Part shown: piece by piece, positions 1 through 11,637 of the stretch | Layout of the letters: every line of letters starts with the position of its first letter | Numbering within the stretch: the first letter of the stretch is position 1 | Source: Actinomycetota bacterium | GTDB lineage: Bacteria; Actinomycetota; Thermoleophilia; Gaiellales; Gaiellaceae | DNA: 39,355 nt | Assembly: GCA_020029615.1 (NCBI GenBank) | Contig: JAIBJO010000012.1 | Location: 1-39,355, forward strand | Reading direction: 5' to 3' | Notes under the pieces: generated by a model | Database searches by the model: none | What the model was told of the DNA's origin: nothing | Seen by the model: only the letters and a program-made list of their open reading frames with translations | Made by a program: the position numbers and the translations under genes

Positions 1-1787
<1,787 letters not shown>

Positions 1788-1799
1788 AGGAAGCGGGCG

Positions 1800-3410
1800 C
1801 TACGCGGGCTCCTCGCGCCGGGCCCGCAACAGTAGCAGCGCCTCGAGCTCGCGAAGCCCGAGCAGGCGAGCGCTTCCGAGATAGACGAGCCCGCCCCCGG
1901 CGAAGCCGGCTCCGAGCGACGCGATCTGGGAGAGGAGCGACTCGCCGAGCACGGAGTCGAGCCCGTACCACGCAAGGAATGCAGCGCCCGCGGCCAGCCC
2001 TGCCGCCAGAGCGACGCGGGCGACGACCCGGAGCGTCCCGCCGACGTGCTCGAGACCCACGCGCCTGCGCATCATCACCAGGAGAACGGTCGCGGCCATG
2101 ATGTTCACCGTCGAGGTCGCCAGCGGGATGCCCCAGATCCCGAGCCGATAGAAGATCGTGTCGAACGCCGCGTTGAGAGCGACCGCGCCGAGCGCGATCG
2201 CCGTCGGCGTCCAGTTCGTTTGCACCGCATAGAAGCTGCGGTTCAGGATCAGCATCCAGCCGTTGAACACGAGCCCGATCGAGAACGCCTGCAGGCACTG
2301 CGCGACGATCACGGTGTCCTCCGGCGTGAACTCGCCGCGCTGGTAGACGAGGCGGACGATGGGCTCCGCCAGCACGATCGAGAGCAGGCCGGCGGGGACG
2401 AGGAGGAACGCGATCTGCCGCAGCCCTCCGTCGAGCGCGCGCCGCAGGCCGCCCGTGTCGCCCCGTGCGGCCAGGCGCGCGAGCGTCGGGAACAGCACGG
2501 TCGTGACCGCTACGGCGAACACACCCTGCGGGAGCATGTAGAGCCGGAACGCCTTGTCGATCGCCGCAGGGGCCAGCTCGGGATCGAGGAGTCGCGACGC
2601 GAAGAGCGTGTCGACGAGGAAGTTCACGTTGACGAGCCCGATCGTGAGCGTCACCGGGACCATCAGCCCGAGCACGCGGCGCACCGCGGGGTCGCGCCAG
2701 TCGATGACCACGGTGAGACTGCCGTCGAGCCGCCTGAGCCAGGGGATCGGCAGGAGCAGCTGCACGAGCGTCCCGAGGACGACGACGGCGGCGTACAGGT
2801 AGAGCTGCGCGTCCTCGCCCTCGATGCGCGGCACACCGATGACGAGGCCGAGGATGATCACCAGGTTCCACGCGACCGGTGCGAGCGCCGGCAGCGCGAA
2901 GTGGTGGTACGTGTTGAGGATCCCGACGATGATCCCCGAGAGCCCGAGGAGGACGACGATTGGGAAGAGGACGCGCGAGAGGCCGACCGCCAGCTCGAAG
3001 TCGCCCCCCGGCTGTCCGAAGGGCCGCATGAGGAGCGGAGCGAGCAGGATGAAGAGCGCGGTCACGCCCCCGAGCACGAGCAGCGTCAGCCAGAAGAGGG
3101 TCGACGCAACCCGCCACGCCCGCTGCTTCTCGCCGCGCTCGAGGAGCTCGCTGAAGACGGGGACGAAGGCGCCGGAAAGCGCGGCGTCTGCGACGAGCGC
3201 CCGCACGAGATTCGGGATCTGGATCGCGACGGTGAACGCGTTGATCGCGCCCGCGACGCCGAAGAAGTAGGCGCTCACCATCTCGCGCAGCAGGCCGAGC
3301 ACCCGCGAGACGGCCGTCGCCAGCGAGAAAACCGCGGTCGAGCGTGCGATCCGACGGCCGTGGCCGCTGTCGGGCGCAGGTGTAGGGGTCGTGTCCGGAG
3401 GGGTCTCCAT
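1800..3410 (-). CDS. murJ: Lipid II flippase MurJ/MviN family
   Basis: 536 aa; RSTAVFSLATAVSRVLGLLREMVSAYFFGVAGAINAFTVAIQIPNLVRALVADAALSGAFVPVFSELL is characteristic of MurJ; multi-TM. Confidence 0.94.
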   Translation of the reverse strand: METPPDTTPTPAPDSGHGRRIARSTAVFSLATAVSRVLGLLREMVSAYFFGVAGAINAFTVAIQIPNLVRALVADAALSGAFVPVFSELLERGEKQRAWRVASTLFWLTLLVLGGVTALFILLAPLLMRPFGQPGGDFELAVGLSRVLFPIVVLLGLSGIIVGILNTYHHFALPALAPVAWNLVIILGLVIGVPRIEGEDAQLYLYAAVVVLGTLVQLLLPIPWLRRLDGSLTVVIDWRDPAVRRVLGLMVPVTLTIGLVNVNFLVDTLFASRLLDPELAPAAIDKAFRLYMLPQGVFAVAVTTVLFPTLARLAARGDTGGLRRALDGGLRQIAFLLVPAGLLSIVLAEPIVRLVYQRGEFTPEDTVIVAQCLQAFSIGLVFNGWMLILNRSFYAVQTNWTPTAIALGAVALNAAFDTIFYRLGIWGIPLATSTVNIMAATVLLVMMRRRVGLEHVGGTLRVVARVALAAGLAAGAAFLAWYGLDSVLGESLLSQIASLGAGFAGGGLVYLGSARLLGLRELEALLLLRARREEPA

Positions 3411-3459
3411 CAGCCGCTGTCCGGCCCGATTCTCCCAGTCGGTCCTGCTACCATCGCCC

Positions 3460-3477
3460 CGCCCGCGGCTGCGGGCG
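3460..3477 (+). promoter_or_regulatory. GC-rich hairpin immediately upstream of rpsT
   Basis: CGCCCGC-GGCT-GCGGGCG (7-bp perfect stem, 4-nt loop), 10 nt before the rpsT ATG at 3488. Confidence 0.4.
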
Positions 3478-3487
3478 TTCTCTCGAA

Positions 3488-3754
3488 ATGGCGAACATCC
3501 AGCAACAGCGCAAGCGCGTTCGGGTCCAGGCGAGACAGCGGCTCGAGAATCTCCGCTACCGCTCGACGATCAAGACGCTTACGAAGCGCCTCGAGACGGC
3601 TGCTGCCGAAGGCGACGCTGGCCTCGTCGCGAGCGAGCATCGTGAGCTCGTCCGCACGATCGATCGAGCGACGACCCGCGGTGCACTCCATCGCAACACG
3701 GCCGCGAGGAAGAAGTCGCAGGCCGCGAAGATCGCCGCCGGCACAGCCTCCTAG
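3488..3754 (+). CDS. rpsT: 30S ribosomal protein S20
   Basis: 88 aa MANIQQQRKRVRVQARQRLENLRYRSTIKTLTKRLE...GALHRNTAARKKSQ, canonical S20. Confidence 0.96.
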   Translation: MANIQQQRKRVRVQARQRLENLRYRSTIKTLTKRLETAAAEGDAGLVASEHRELVRTIDRATTRGALHRNTAARKKSQAAKIAAGTAS

Positions 3755-3760
3755 CGGGAC

Positions 3761-4777
3761 CTACGGGGCGCGTGCCGTTCCGGGCCGCCGCGTCAAGTCG
3801 ACGAGCGCGCGCTGGATCTCGAGATCCGGCGCGAGCCGGCTCTGCCCCTTCAGTGCTCCGTCGAGCTCTGCGAGGCGTACGACGGCGTCGTGCAGCTCTT
3901 CGGCCGAGAAGCTCTCGGCCTGGGTGAAGAGCTTGGCGGCGTAGAACGGGTTCAGCTTGAGCCGCTCGGCTGCCTCTTTCGAGCCGATCCCCTGCTCGGC
4001 GAGCCGCTTGACGGAGCGGAGCCGTGTGAGGTGGCCACCGAGTGCCCCGGCTAGCCTGGGGGCGATGTCTCGCCGCTGTCGTGACTCTCGTTCGAATGTC
4101 GTCTCGGAGACGTCCAGCGCACGCGCGGCATCGCGCGCGGCCCATGCTTCGGTGAGCTCGTAGACGGGCAGCTCTGCCACCGGAGCGACGAGCGCCTCGA
4201 CCTCGCGCTCGCCGATCGGCTCGCCCGCCGCCCACGTCACGAGCTTGTCGACCTCCGCGGCGAGCGAGTGCGGGTCGTCGCCCACGAGCTGAATCAGCGC
4301 GAGCGTGGCTTCAGGCTCGGCGTGTGCGCCGCGCTGCCGGAACTGCTCGGCGACCCATGCCTGCAAGCTCTTCTTGACGACCGCGAACTCCAGGACCCGT
4401 CCCGCCTTCGCGCATGCCTTCCAGAGCGCGGTCGTCTTCTTGACGTCCTCGCCGACGAGCGCGAGGACCGAGCCGGGCGCCGGGCTCGTCAGGTAGGCGC
4501 CGACGGCCTCGACGTCGGCAGCTTTCCAACCGCCCTTGCGCCGCCCGTCACCGTCGCGTCGGCCGTCCACGTCCTCGATGACGACGAGCCGCGTGTCCCC
4601 GAAGAGGCTTCCGGCGTTGCAGAGCGCGACGGCGCTCTCACCGGACGTGTCGAGCGCGCTCGCCACGTCGATCGACTCCGCGACGAAGTGCTTGCGCAGT
4701 CGAGTGAGCGCCGTCTCGATCTTCGGACGGTCACTGCCCGTCAGCAGGTATACCGGCTTGTCGGGGGCGTCGGCCAC
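3761..4777 (-). CDS. holA: DNA polymerase III delta subunit
   Basis: 338 aa; YLLTGSDRPKIETALTRLRKHF, LVVIEDVDG, GDDPHSLAAEVDKLVTWA, LNPFYAAKLFTQAESFSAEEL; downstream of comEC as is common. Confidence 0.9.
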   Translation of the reverse strand: MADAPDKPVYLLTGSDRPKIETALTRLRKHFVAESIDVASALDTSGESAVALCNAGSLFGDTRLVVIEDVDGRRDGDGRRKGGWKAADVEAVGAYLTSPAPGSVLALVGEDVKKTTALWKACAKAGRVLEFAVVKKSLQAWVAEQFRQRGAHAEPEATLALIQLVGDDPHSLAAEVDKLVTWAAGEPIGEREVEALVAPVAELPVYELTEAWAARDAARALDVSETTFERESRQRRDIAPRLAGALGGHLTRLRSVKRLAEQGIGSKEAAERLKLNPFYAAKLFTQAESFSAEELHDAVVRLAELDGALKGQSRLAPDLEIQRALVDLTRRPGTARAP

Positions 4778-4789
4778 GCACCTTCTACC

Positions 4790-7075
4790 CTAGCCTCGCG
4801 TGCGGACCCGGAGCCGGTGTCCGTCGGACTCGACGATCACTCGCCCGTCGGTGTCTGTGCGATACAGAGCGAGGCCGGGTGAGGCGGCTAGCGCGGCGAG
4901 TGTCTCCGCGCGCGGATGGCCGTAGTCGTTGTTCCGCCCGCACGAGACGACGGCGATTCGCGGGCGAAGCACCCGCAACTGGTCATCGAGGCCGGGGTCG
5001 GCTGATCCGTGGTGTGCGACCTTGAGGACCTCGACTTCTCCGAGCGGCAGCCGAGCGGTGACGTCGGACTCCGCGTCGGCAGGCAGCAGGACGTCGGTCT
5101 CGCCGAACGTCGCGAGCAGCACGACCGCGTTCAGGTTCGGGTTCTCGGTGCTTCCGCCGGCGTCGGGAGGCCAGAGCGCACGAAGGCGCAACCCTCCAGC
5201 TTTCAGCTCCGAGCCGGCGCGCAGGATGCGAATCGGCACGCTGCGTTCTCGTGCGGCCTCGACCGCTTCCTCGTGGTCGGGGCCGGTCGCCGCGAGGCCG
5301 GGGTCGAGGACGGTGCCGACACGGAGGCGTCGGAGCACGTCCGCCGCCCCACCCACGTGGTCGCGCTCCGGATGCGTGAGCACGAGAGCCGACAACGAGC
5401 GGACTCCCAGACGACGAAGTTGGCCCGCGACATCCGCCTCGGGCGGGCCCTGATCGACCAGCACGCGGGCACTCGGCGTCTCGAGAAGCACCGCATCGCC
5501 CTGCCCGACGTCGAGGAAGGTGACCCTGAGCCCGCCGGGCTGCTGCCAGGAGGGCGCCGGCCGGACCGCCCACCAACCGACGAGCGCGATCGCAACCACG
5601 CCGCCGATGCTCAGGACCGCCGGCCACTGCGCCGGCCATGGACGCGACTGCCGCAGTGCAAGCCATGAAACGGCAACGCCGACGATCAGCACGAGCGCCG
5701 CCCTCGTTCCGACCTGGGCGGACGGCAGCGACGCGACGACTCGTGCGACGATCTCGATCCAAGCGGCCGCCCAACCCGCAAACCACGCAAGCGCAGCCGC
5801 GGCACCGGGAGCAACGGGATCGACGACACCTGCGAGGAGACCGAGACCGAGGACGAGCGGGACAGCCGGTTCTGCAAGGACGTTGGCCGGGACGGTGTAC
5901 AGCGGGGCCTGCCCGAAGTGCAGGAGCACGATCGGAGCGGTGACGACGCCGCAGACCGCAGCGACCCCGAGACCCTCGGCGAGCCGTGCCGGCACGGGAT
6001 AGCCACCCAGGCGCTCGCGCACGCGTGGAACTCCGACGAAGATGCCTGCGACGGCGGCGAACGAGAGCTGAAATCCCGGTTCGAGGATCGAGGTCGGCGC
6101 CCACACGAGGAGCACGAGCGCACCGAGGGCGAGGAAGTGCCAGCGGTCCCGTGGCCTCGCGACGAGCCAGGCCAGCGACGCGAGCCCTCCGGCGACTCCC
6201 GCTCGGACGACGGACGGTTGCCAGCCGACGGCGAGAACGTATAGCCCGATCCCACCCAGCGTCGCGAGCTCGCGGGCGACGCGAGGAAGCCGCAGCAGCC
6301 AGCCGAGCCCGTAGATCCCGAATGCGAGGAAGGCGACGTTCTGCCCCGAGACCGCGAGCAGGTGATAGAGGCCGGACGCCCGGAAGTCGCTCCGGACCCG
6401 CTCGGGGAGCCCTTCGTCCTCTCCGAGGACGACGCCGAGCACCAGGGCACGCCTCACGCCCTCGACACCGCGCCCGACGGCCCGCTCGACACGATCCCGG
6501 AGCCGGTCTCCGACGCCGGCGACCCCACCGCGCGCTCCGATCTGCCTCCAGGTGCCACCGCGGGCCACGACGTGTATCCCCTGACGCGCCAGCCAGGCTC
6601 GCTCGTCGAATCCGCGGTCGGGCTCACGCGGCTCCGTGACGCGAACGACGGTCTCGATGACGGCGCCGCGCGGAGGCGAGCGGCCGACCGGGAGCAGGAG
6701 CAGGACTCGCTCCCGAACGCGCGTCTCACCGAAGCGCCTCACCTCGGCCTGCACGCGAACGGCCCACGAGGTGGTTCGCGCGGGGCCGACGACGACGAGC
6801 TCCGCACGTGCCGACTCGCCGATCTCGCGCTCGAGCGTGCTCGAAGCCATGGCGTCGAGCCGGAGCCCACCCCACCAGAGACCCGCGACGACGAGGACCG
6901 CTCCGACCGCGGCGACGCGCGCTCCGTCTGCGAGCACGGCGACCGCCGCCAGTCCAACCCCCGCAGCGACGGCCAGCTCGACCCTCCCGAAGGAGACGAC
7001 GTTGGAGACCGCGACGCCGACGCAGCCCGCACCGACCAGCAGCGACGGCCACTGGTGCTCGACCACTCGCCTCAC
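4790..7075 (-). CDS. comEC: ComEC/Rec2 competence channel with C-terminal MBL domain
   Basis: 761 aa; GLYHLLAVSGQNVAFLAFGIYGL competence motif, and VTFLDVGQGDAVLLETPSARVLVDQGP / LTHPERDHVGG metallo-beta-lactamase-type domain. Confidence 0.95.
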   Translation of the reverse strand: MRRVVEHQWPSLLVGAGCVGVAVSNVVSFGRVELAVAAGVGLAAVAVLADGARVAAVGAVLVVAGLWWGGLRLDAMASSTLEREIGESARAELVVVGPARTTSWAVRVQAEVRRFGETRVRERVLLLLPVGRSPPRGAVIETVVRVTEPREPDRGFDERAWLARQGIHVVARGGTWRQIGARGGVAGVGDRLRDRVERAVGRGVEGVRRALVLGVVLGEDEGLPERVRSDFRASGLYHLLAVSGQNVAFLAFGIYGLGWLLRLPRVARELATLGGIGLYVLAVGWQPSVVRAGVAGGLASLAWLVARPRDRWHFLALGALVLLVWAPTSILEPGFQLSFAAVAGIFVGVPRVRERLGGYPVPARLAEGLGVAAVCGVVTAPIVLLHFGQAPLYTVPANVLAEPAVPLVLGLGLLAGVVDPVAPGAAAALAWFAGWAAAWIEIVARVVASLPSAQVGTRAALVLIVGVAVSWLALRQSRPWPAQWPAVLSIGGVVAIALVGWWAVRPAPSWQQPGGLRVTFLDVGQGDAVLLETPSARVLVDQGPPEADVAGQLRRLGVRSLSALVLTHPERDHVGGAADVLRRLRVGTVLDPGLAATGPDHEEAVEAARERSVPIRILRAGSELKAGGLRLRALWPPDAGGSTENPNLNAVVLLATFGETDVLLPADAESDVTARLPLGEVEVLKVAHHGSADPGLDDQLRVLRPRIAVVSCGRNNDYGHPRAETLAALAASPGLALYRTDTDGRVIVESDGHRLRVRTRG

Positions 7076-7689
7076 GGGGTCACGAGGTCACGCAGCTGCT
7101 CGATCCGCGTAGGCCCGATTCCGGGGACGGCGTCCAGGTCGTCGACCGACCTGAACGGACCGTGCTCGGCCCGGTAGTCGAGGATCTTCTGCGCGGTGAT
7201 CGGTCCCACCCCGGGGAGCTGGTCCAGCTGCTCGGCCGTCGCTGAGGACAGGCTGGGCTTGCCGCCGAGCGTCCCTGCGGCGCTCGCGGACCCGGCGGGC
7301 CCGCTACCCGAGGAATCGCCCGTAGCGTCCACGCCTCCGGTCGCCCCCAGTCGGCGAGGGACGAGCACCTGCACCCCGTCGACGAGCGGCGCGGCGAGAT
7401 TGAGGGCGGCGAGCTCGGCTCGGCGCGTCGCCCCACCCGCTCGCGCGACAGCATCGGCCACGCGTGCGCCGTCACGAAGTCGATAGAGCCCCGGCCGACG
7501 CACCGCGCCCACGACGTGGACGATCAGCACGGACCGGGCCGGCGCCTGTGCCACCGGTTCGAGCGGTGCGACCACCTCGGGTGAAGTTGCCGAGCCGGCC
7601 TGGGCCAGGCGGTGCCCGGCTAGGGCGAGCACGACGAGGAGCGCACTGAGCGCGACGAGCGCAGTCGACCGCGAGACGGCGAACGGCAT
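7072..7689 (-). CDS. comEA: ComEA: SLBB plus helix-hairpin-helix DNA-binding protein
   Basis: VHVVGAVRRPGLYRLRDGARVADAVARAGG (SLBB) and LDQLPGVGPITAQKILDYRAEHGPFRSVDDLDAVPGIGPTRIEQLRDLVTP (HhH); 4-nt overlap with comEC. Confidence 0.93.
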   Translation of the reverse strand: MPFAVSRSTALVALSALLVVLALAGHRLAQAGSATSPEVVAPLEPVAQAPARSVLIVHVVGAVRRPGLYRLRDGARVADAVARAGGATRRAELAALNLAAPLVDGVQVLVPRRLGATGGVDATGDSSGSGPAGSASAAGTLGGKPSLSSATAEQLDQLPGVGPITAQKILDYRAEHGPFRSVDDLDAVPGIGPTRIEQLRDLVTP

Positions 7690-7797
7690 GCGTCGATCGT
7701 CGCCTCGGAGAGCTCACGGGTGGGACACGCCTTCGTGCCGAACCAGTGCCAATGGAGCACGGCGCGGCCCTCGACGGCCGACGCACGGCCGCGTCTT

Positions 7798-10215
7798 TCA
7801 GGTGACGAAGCTGACGAGCTTGCCCGGAACGACGATCGTCCGGGCCGCCTCGCCGCCGTCGAGGTACGATTGCACGCGCTCCGACGCGCGCGCAAGCTCG
7901 ACGAGCTCGTCGTCGGGCGTGTCGGGTGGAACGCGCAAGCGCTCGCGCACGCGTCCGTTCACCTGGACGACGACCTCGACCGTGTCGACCTCGAGCAGCT
8001 CCGGATCGGCGACGGGCCACGGCGCCTCCCACAGCCGCTCGCGACCGAGATGCTCCCAGAGCTCCTCCGCAACGTGGGGCGCGTACGGCTGGATCAGCGA
8101 CACCACGGTCTCGGCCGCGAACAGCGAGTCCGGCCCGGCCGGCTCGCGTGAGAGCTCGTTGACGAGCTCCATGACGGCCGCGATCGCGGTGTTGAACGCG
8201 AAGCGGCGGCCGATGTCGTCCGAGACCTTGGCGATCGCCCAGTGCGCCTTCCGGGAAAGCGGCCCACCGGCAGGCGCGCCCGTGGGGGCGACCTCGGCAA
8301 CCTCGTTGACGACGCGCCACATGCGCCGCACGAACCGGGTCATGCCCTCCACGCTCGTCTCGGTCCACTCGATGTCCTGGTCGGCGGGGCCGAGGAAGAG
8401 GATGTTCAGGCGGCACGCGTCGGCTCCGTAACGCTCGACGAAGTCGTCGGGTCCCACGACGTTGCCGGCCCGCTTCGACATCTTCGTCTTCCCGGTCGTC
8501 ACCCAGCCGTTCGAGTAGAAGCGCGCGAACGGCTCTCGGAAGCCGAGCAGGCCGAGATCGTTCAGGACCTTGACCCAGAATCGCGCGTAGATCATGTGCA
8601 TCGTCGCGTGGTCGACGCCGCCGATGTAGAGGTCGATCGGGTTCCAGTAGTCCACGGCCGCGCGGTCGAACGGCGCAGTGTCGTTGCGCGCGTCGCAGTA
8701 GCGCAGGAAGTACCAGGACGAATCGACGAACGTGTCCATCGTCTCGGTCTCGCGCTTCGCCGGACCACCGCAGCGCGGGCACGCGACGTTTACCCAGTCC
8801 TCGGCTTGCGCGAGAGGAGGCCGGCCCTTGGGCTTGTAGTCCTCGACGTCCGGGAGGAGAACCGGTAGGTCGTCCTCCTTCACCGGCACGATCCCGCATC
8901 CCTCGCAATAGACGACCGGGATCGGGCAACCCCAGTAGCGCTGCCGTGAGAAGCCCCAGTCGCGCAGGCGGTAGTTGATCGCAAAGCGCCCGCGACCATC
9001 CGCGGCGAGCTTCTCGACGATCCGGCGGCCACCCTCCGGCGCCGGGAGCCCGTCGAACTCGGCCGAGTTGACGAGCACCTCGCCCTCCGTGTGCTCGACG
9101 TAAGCCGCGCGCTCGTCGACGTCGACGTCCGGTGGGCGAACGACATGCCTGACCGGGAGCTCGAACGCCGAGGCGAAGTCGAAGTCGCGCTGATCGTGCG
9201 CAGGCACGGCCATGATCGCTCCGGTGCCGTAGTCAGTCAGCACGTAGTCCGCCACGTAGACGGGTAGGGATTCTCCGTTCACAGGATTGACCGCATGCAG
9301 GCCTGTGATGACGCCGGTCTTCTCGACGGCTGCGGCACGCTCCTCGGTCTTCTTGACCGCAGCACGCCGAACGTAGTCCCGAACCTCGTCCGACTCGATC
9401 CTGGCGACGAGCTCGTGCTCGGGGGCGAGGACGAAGAACGTCGCGCCGTAGAGCGTGTCGGGCCGCGTGGTGAAGACCGGCACGTCCACGTCGAGCTCGT
9501 CAATGCGAAAGAGGATCTCGGCGCCTTCCGAGCGCCCGATCCAGTTGCGCTGACGCGCCTTGATCGACTCCGGCCAATCCACCGTCTCGAGGTCGTCGAG
9601 CAGCGCCTGCGCGTAGTCGGTGATGCGGAAGAACCACTGCTCCATCAGGCGAGACTCGACCTCCGTGCCGCAGCGCTCGCAACGGCCGTCGTGGACCTGC
9701 TCGTTGGCGAGCACGGTCTGGTCCAACGGGCACCACTTCACGGGCGCGCCCTTTCGATAGGCCAGCCCGCGCTCGTGGAACTTCAGGAACTGCCACTGCT
9801 GCCAGCGGTAGTACTCCGGCTCGTGCGTCGAGAGCTCGCGCGTCCAGTCGTACGCCCAGCCGACGCGTCGCATCGAGGCCCTGATGTGCGCGATGTTGCG
9901 CTCGGTGATCTCGCGCGGATGGCCGCCCTCTCGAATGGCAGCGTTCTCGGCCGGGAGCCCGAACGAGTCGAAGCCCTGGGGATGGAGGACGTGCAATCCG
10001 TTGCGCGCCCGGAAGCGCGTGACGACGTCGCCGATGGTGTACGGGAGCATGTGGCCCATGTGGAGGGTCCCGGACGGGTACGGGAGCTGCTCGAGGACGT
10101 AGGACTTGGCACCTTCCGCATTCCCGGGCGCGGGATTGGCGACCTCGAAGGCGTGCTGCTCGCGCCAGATGCGCTGCCATTTCGCCTCGATCGCGTTCGC
10201 TTCGTACCGCTTCAT
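7798..10215 (-). CDS. leuS: Leucyl-tRNA synthetase
   Basis: 805 aa; LPYPSGTLHMGHMLPYTIGDVVTRF (HIGH region), KMSKRAGNVV (KMSKS region), editing domain. Confidence 0.97.
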   Translation of the reverse strand: MKRYEANAIEAKWQRIWREQHAFEVANPAPGNAEGAKSYVLEQLPYPSGTLHMGHMLPYTIGDVVTRFRARNGLHVLHPQGFDSFGLPAENAAIREGGHPREITERNIAHIRASMRRVGWAYDWTRELSTHEPEYYRWQQWQFLKFHERGLAYRKGAPVKWCPLDQTVLANEQVHDGRCERCGTEVESRLMEQWFFRITDYAQALLDDLETVDWPESIKARQRNWIGRSEGAEILFRIDELDVDVPVFTTRPDTLYGATFFVLAPEHELVARIESDEVRDYVRRAAVKKTEERAAAVEKTGVITGLHAVNPVNGESLPVYVADYVLTDYGTGAIMAVPAHDQRDFDFASAFELPVRHVVRPPDVDVDERAAYVEHTEGEVLVNSAEFDGLPAPEGGRRIVEKLAADGRGRFAINYRLRDWGFSRQRYWGCPIPVVYCEGCGIVPVKEDDLPVLLPDVEDYKPKGRPPLAQAEDWVNVACPRCGGPAKRETETMDTFVDSSWYFLRYCDARNDTAPFDRAAVDYWNPIDLYIGGVDHATMHMIYARFWVKVLNDLGLLGFREPFARFYSNGWVTTGKTKMSKRAGNVVGPDDFVERYGADACRLNILFLGPADQDIEWTETSVEGMTRFVRRMWRVVNEVAEVAPTGAPAGGPLSRKAHWAIAKVSDDIGRRFAFNTAIAAVMELVNELSREPAGPDSLFAAETVVSLIQPYAPHVAEELWEHLGRERLWEAPWPVADPELLEVDTVEVVVQVNGRVRERLRVPPDTPDDELVELARASERVQSYLDGGEAARTIVVPGKLVSFVT

Positions 10216-10253
10216 CGATCGCCTCAGTCGCCGGGGTTGACGTGGAACTCAGA

Positions 10254-10280
10254 ACAAAAAAGCCTCTCGGAGAGAGGCTT
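10254..10280 (-). terminator. Intrinsic terminator in the leuS 5' leader (candidate attenuator)
   Basis: Reverse strand AAGCCTCTC-TCC-GAGAGGCTT followed by TTTTGTTCT: 9-bp perfect stem, 3-nt loop, U-tract. It lies about 40 nt upstream of the leuS ATG with a divergent gene (lysA) on the other side. Confidence 0.75.
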
Positions 10281-10374
10281 CACGAGAACGCACGCAGCTG
10301 TCGCCACGCTCGTCCCCTGACCTATGCGAGAAGCCGCTTCACGAGTCGAAAACGGTACCAGGCAGACTTGGCGG

Positions 10375-11637
10375 ATGCTCGACCTCTTCCCCGAGTCGGC
10401 GCGCATCGCAGACGGCGAGCTCATGCTCGGAGGCGTGCGCGCAGCCGAGCTCGCGGAGCGCTTCGGCACACCTCTCGTCGTCTACTGCGAGGAGACCCTC
10501 CGCCTGCGGGCGCGGGCGCTGAGGGAGGCGGCGGGACGCGAGGGACGCGTCTTCTACGGAACGAAGGCGTTTCCGAATGTCGCACTGTTCCGGCTCCTGC
10601 GCGATGAAGGTCTCGGCGCCGACGTGGCCTCGGCCGGTGAGCTCGCCTTTGCCCGCGCGGCGGGGCTCTCGGGCGACGAGCTCGTCGTGCACGGCAACAA
10701 CAAGGACGCGCAGTTCCTCCGACTCGCGGCCGAGATGCGCACGGTCGTCGTGCTGGACGCACCGGACGAGGCCGCGCTCGCGACGGCTGCCGGAGTCGAG
10801 CGTGCTCTCGTCCGAGTGACGCTCGGAGTCGACGCCGACACGCACGAAGCCATCGTGACCGGCCATCACGGATCGAAGTTCGGGCTCCCGCCCGCCGAAG
10901 CGAAGACACTCGTCGGCGACGCGCTCGAGCGAGGGCTGGAGGTCCTCGGCCTGCACGTCCACGTGGGCTCCCAGCTTCCTGACTTCACCGCCCAGGCGGA
11001 GACCATTCGCCGGCTCGCCGAGTTCGCGGCGGAGTGCCGCGATTCGCTCGGCTGGGAGGCGCGGGTCGCCGACCTCGGCGGAGGCTTCGGGATCCGGCAC
11101 CATCCCGAGGACGCCGTCCCCGACGCGGTCGAGCTGGCGTCGACGGCCGCCGCGACGGCACGCTACGCGTTCGCCTCGAATGGGCTCGCGGAGCCGGCGG
11201 TCTGGCTGGAGCCGGGACGGTGTCTCGTCGGACGGGCCGGAGCGACGCTCTACACGGTGGGTGCGGTCAAGCGGCTTCGCGAGCGAACCTGGGTCGCCGT
11301 CGACGGTGGCATGTCGGACAACCCGCGACCACAGCTCTACGACGCACGCTACACCGCGCTCTCGGCGACCCGCGCGGACGAGCCCGCGACCGATGCCGTC
11401 AGCGTCGCCGGCATGCACTGCGAGTCGGGCGATGTGCTGATCGACGACGTCTCGATCGCCGCTCCTCGCCGTGGAGATCTCCTCGCTGTCCCGGCGACGG
11501 GCGCCTACACGCTCGCCATGAGCTCGAACTACAACGGCGTCGGGAGACCCGCTGCCGTCCTCGCCCGCGACGGCAACGCTCGTCTGATCCGACGTCGCGA
11601 GACCGTCGAGGATCTGCTGGCGTTGGAGGAGGAGTGA
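10375..11637 (+). CDS. lysA: Diaminopimelate decarboxylase
   Basis: FGTPLVVYCEETLRLRARAL, FYGTKAFPNVALFRLLRDEGLGADVASAGEL (PLP-Lys region), HVHVGSQ, CESGDVL. Start chosen at MLDLFPESARI; the ORF extends upstream to 10324. Confidence 0.93.
   Translation: MLDLFPESARIADGELMLGGVRAAELAERFGTPLVVYCEETLRLRARALREAAGREGRVFYGTKAFPNVALFRLLRDEGLGADVASAGELAFARAAGLSGDELVVHGNNKDAQFLRLAAEMRTVVVLDAPDEAALATAAGVERALVRVTLGVDADTHEAIVTGHHGSKFGLPPAEAKTLVGDALERGLEVLGLHVHVGSQLPDFTAQAETIRRLAEFAAECRDSLGWEARVADLGGGFGIRHHPEDAVPDAVELASTAAATARYAFASNGLAEPAVWLEPGRCLVGRAGATLYTVGAVKRLRERTWVAVDGGMSDNPRPQLYDARYTALSATRADEPATDAVSVAGMHCESGDVLIDDVSIAAPRRGDLLAVPATGAYTLAMSSNYNGVGRPAAVLARDGNARLIRRRETVEDLLALEEE

Noticed and set aside
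2046-3944. 632-aa ORF on + strand
   Set aside because: Antisense to murJ and overlapping rpsT in another frame; no recognisable domain, shadow ORF.
7690-7797. tRNA or coding fragment between comEA and leuS (reverse-strand peptide HWHWFGTKACPTRELSEATIDA)
   Set aside because: No cloverleaf could be drawn and the peptide has no start, RBS or recognisable family.
10356-10372. GGTACCAGGCA as a sixth member of the palindrome family
   Set aside because: Shares only CCAGGCA with the 34239 palindrome arm and lacks the second arm; too short to support.
10340-10380. T-box riboswitch upstream of leuS based on TGGTACC
   Set aside because: The core heptamer is present, but no AGGG/CCCU antiterminator partner or Stem I was recognisable and most of the leader would lie inside lysA. 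Kept only as a test in the attenuator finding.
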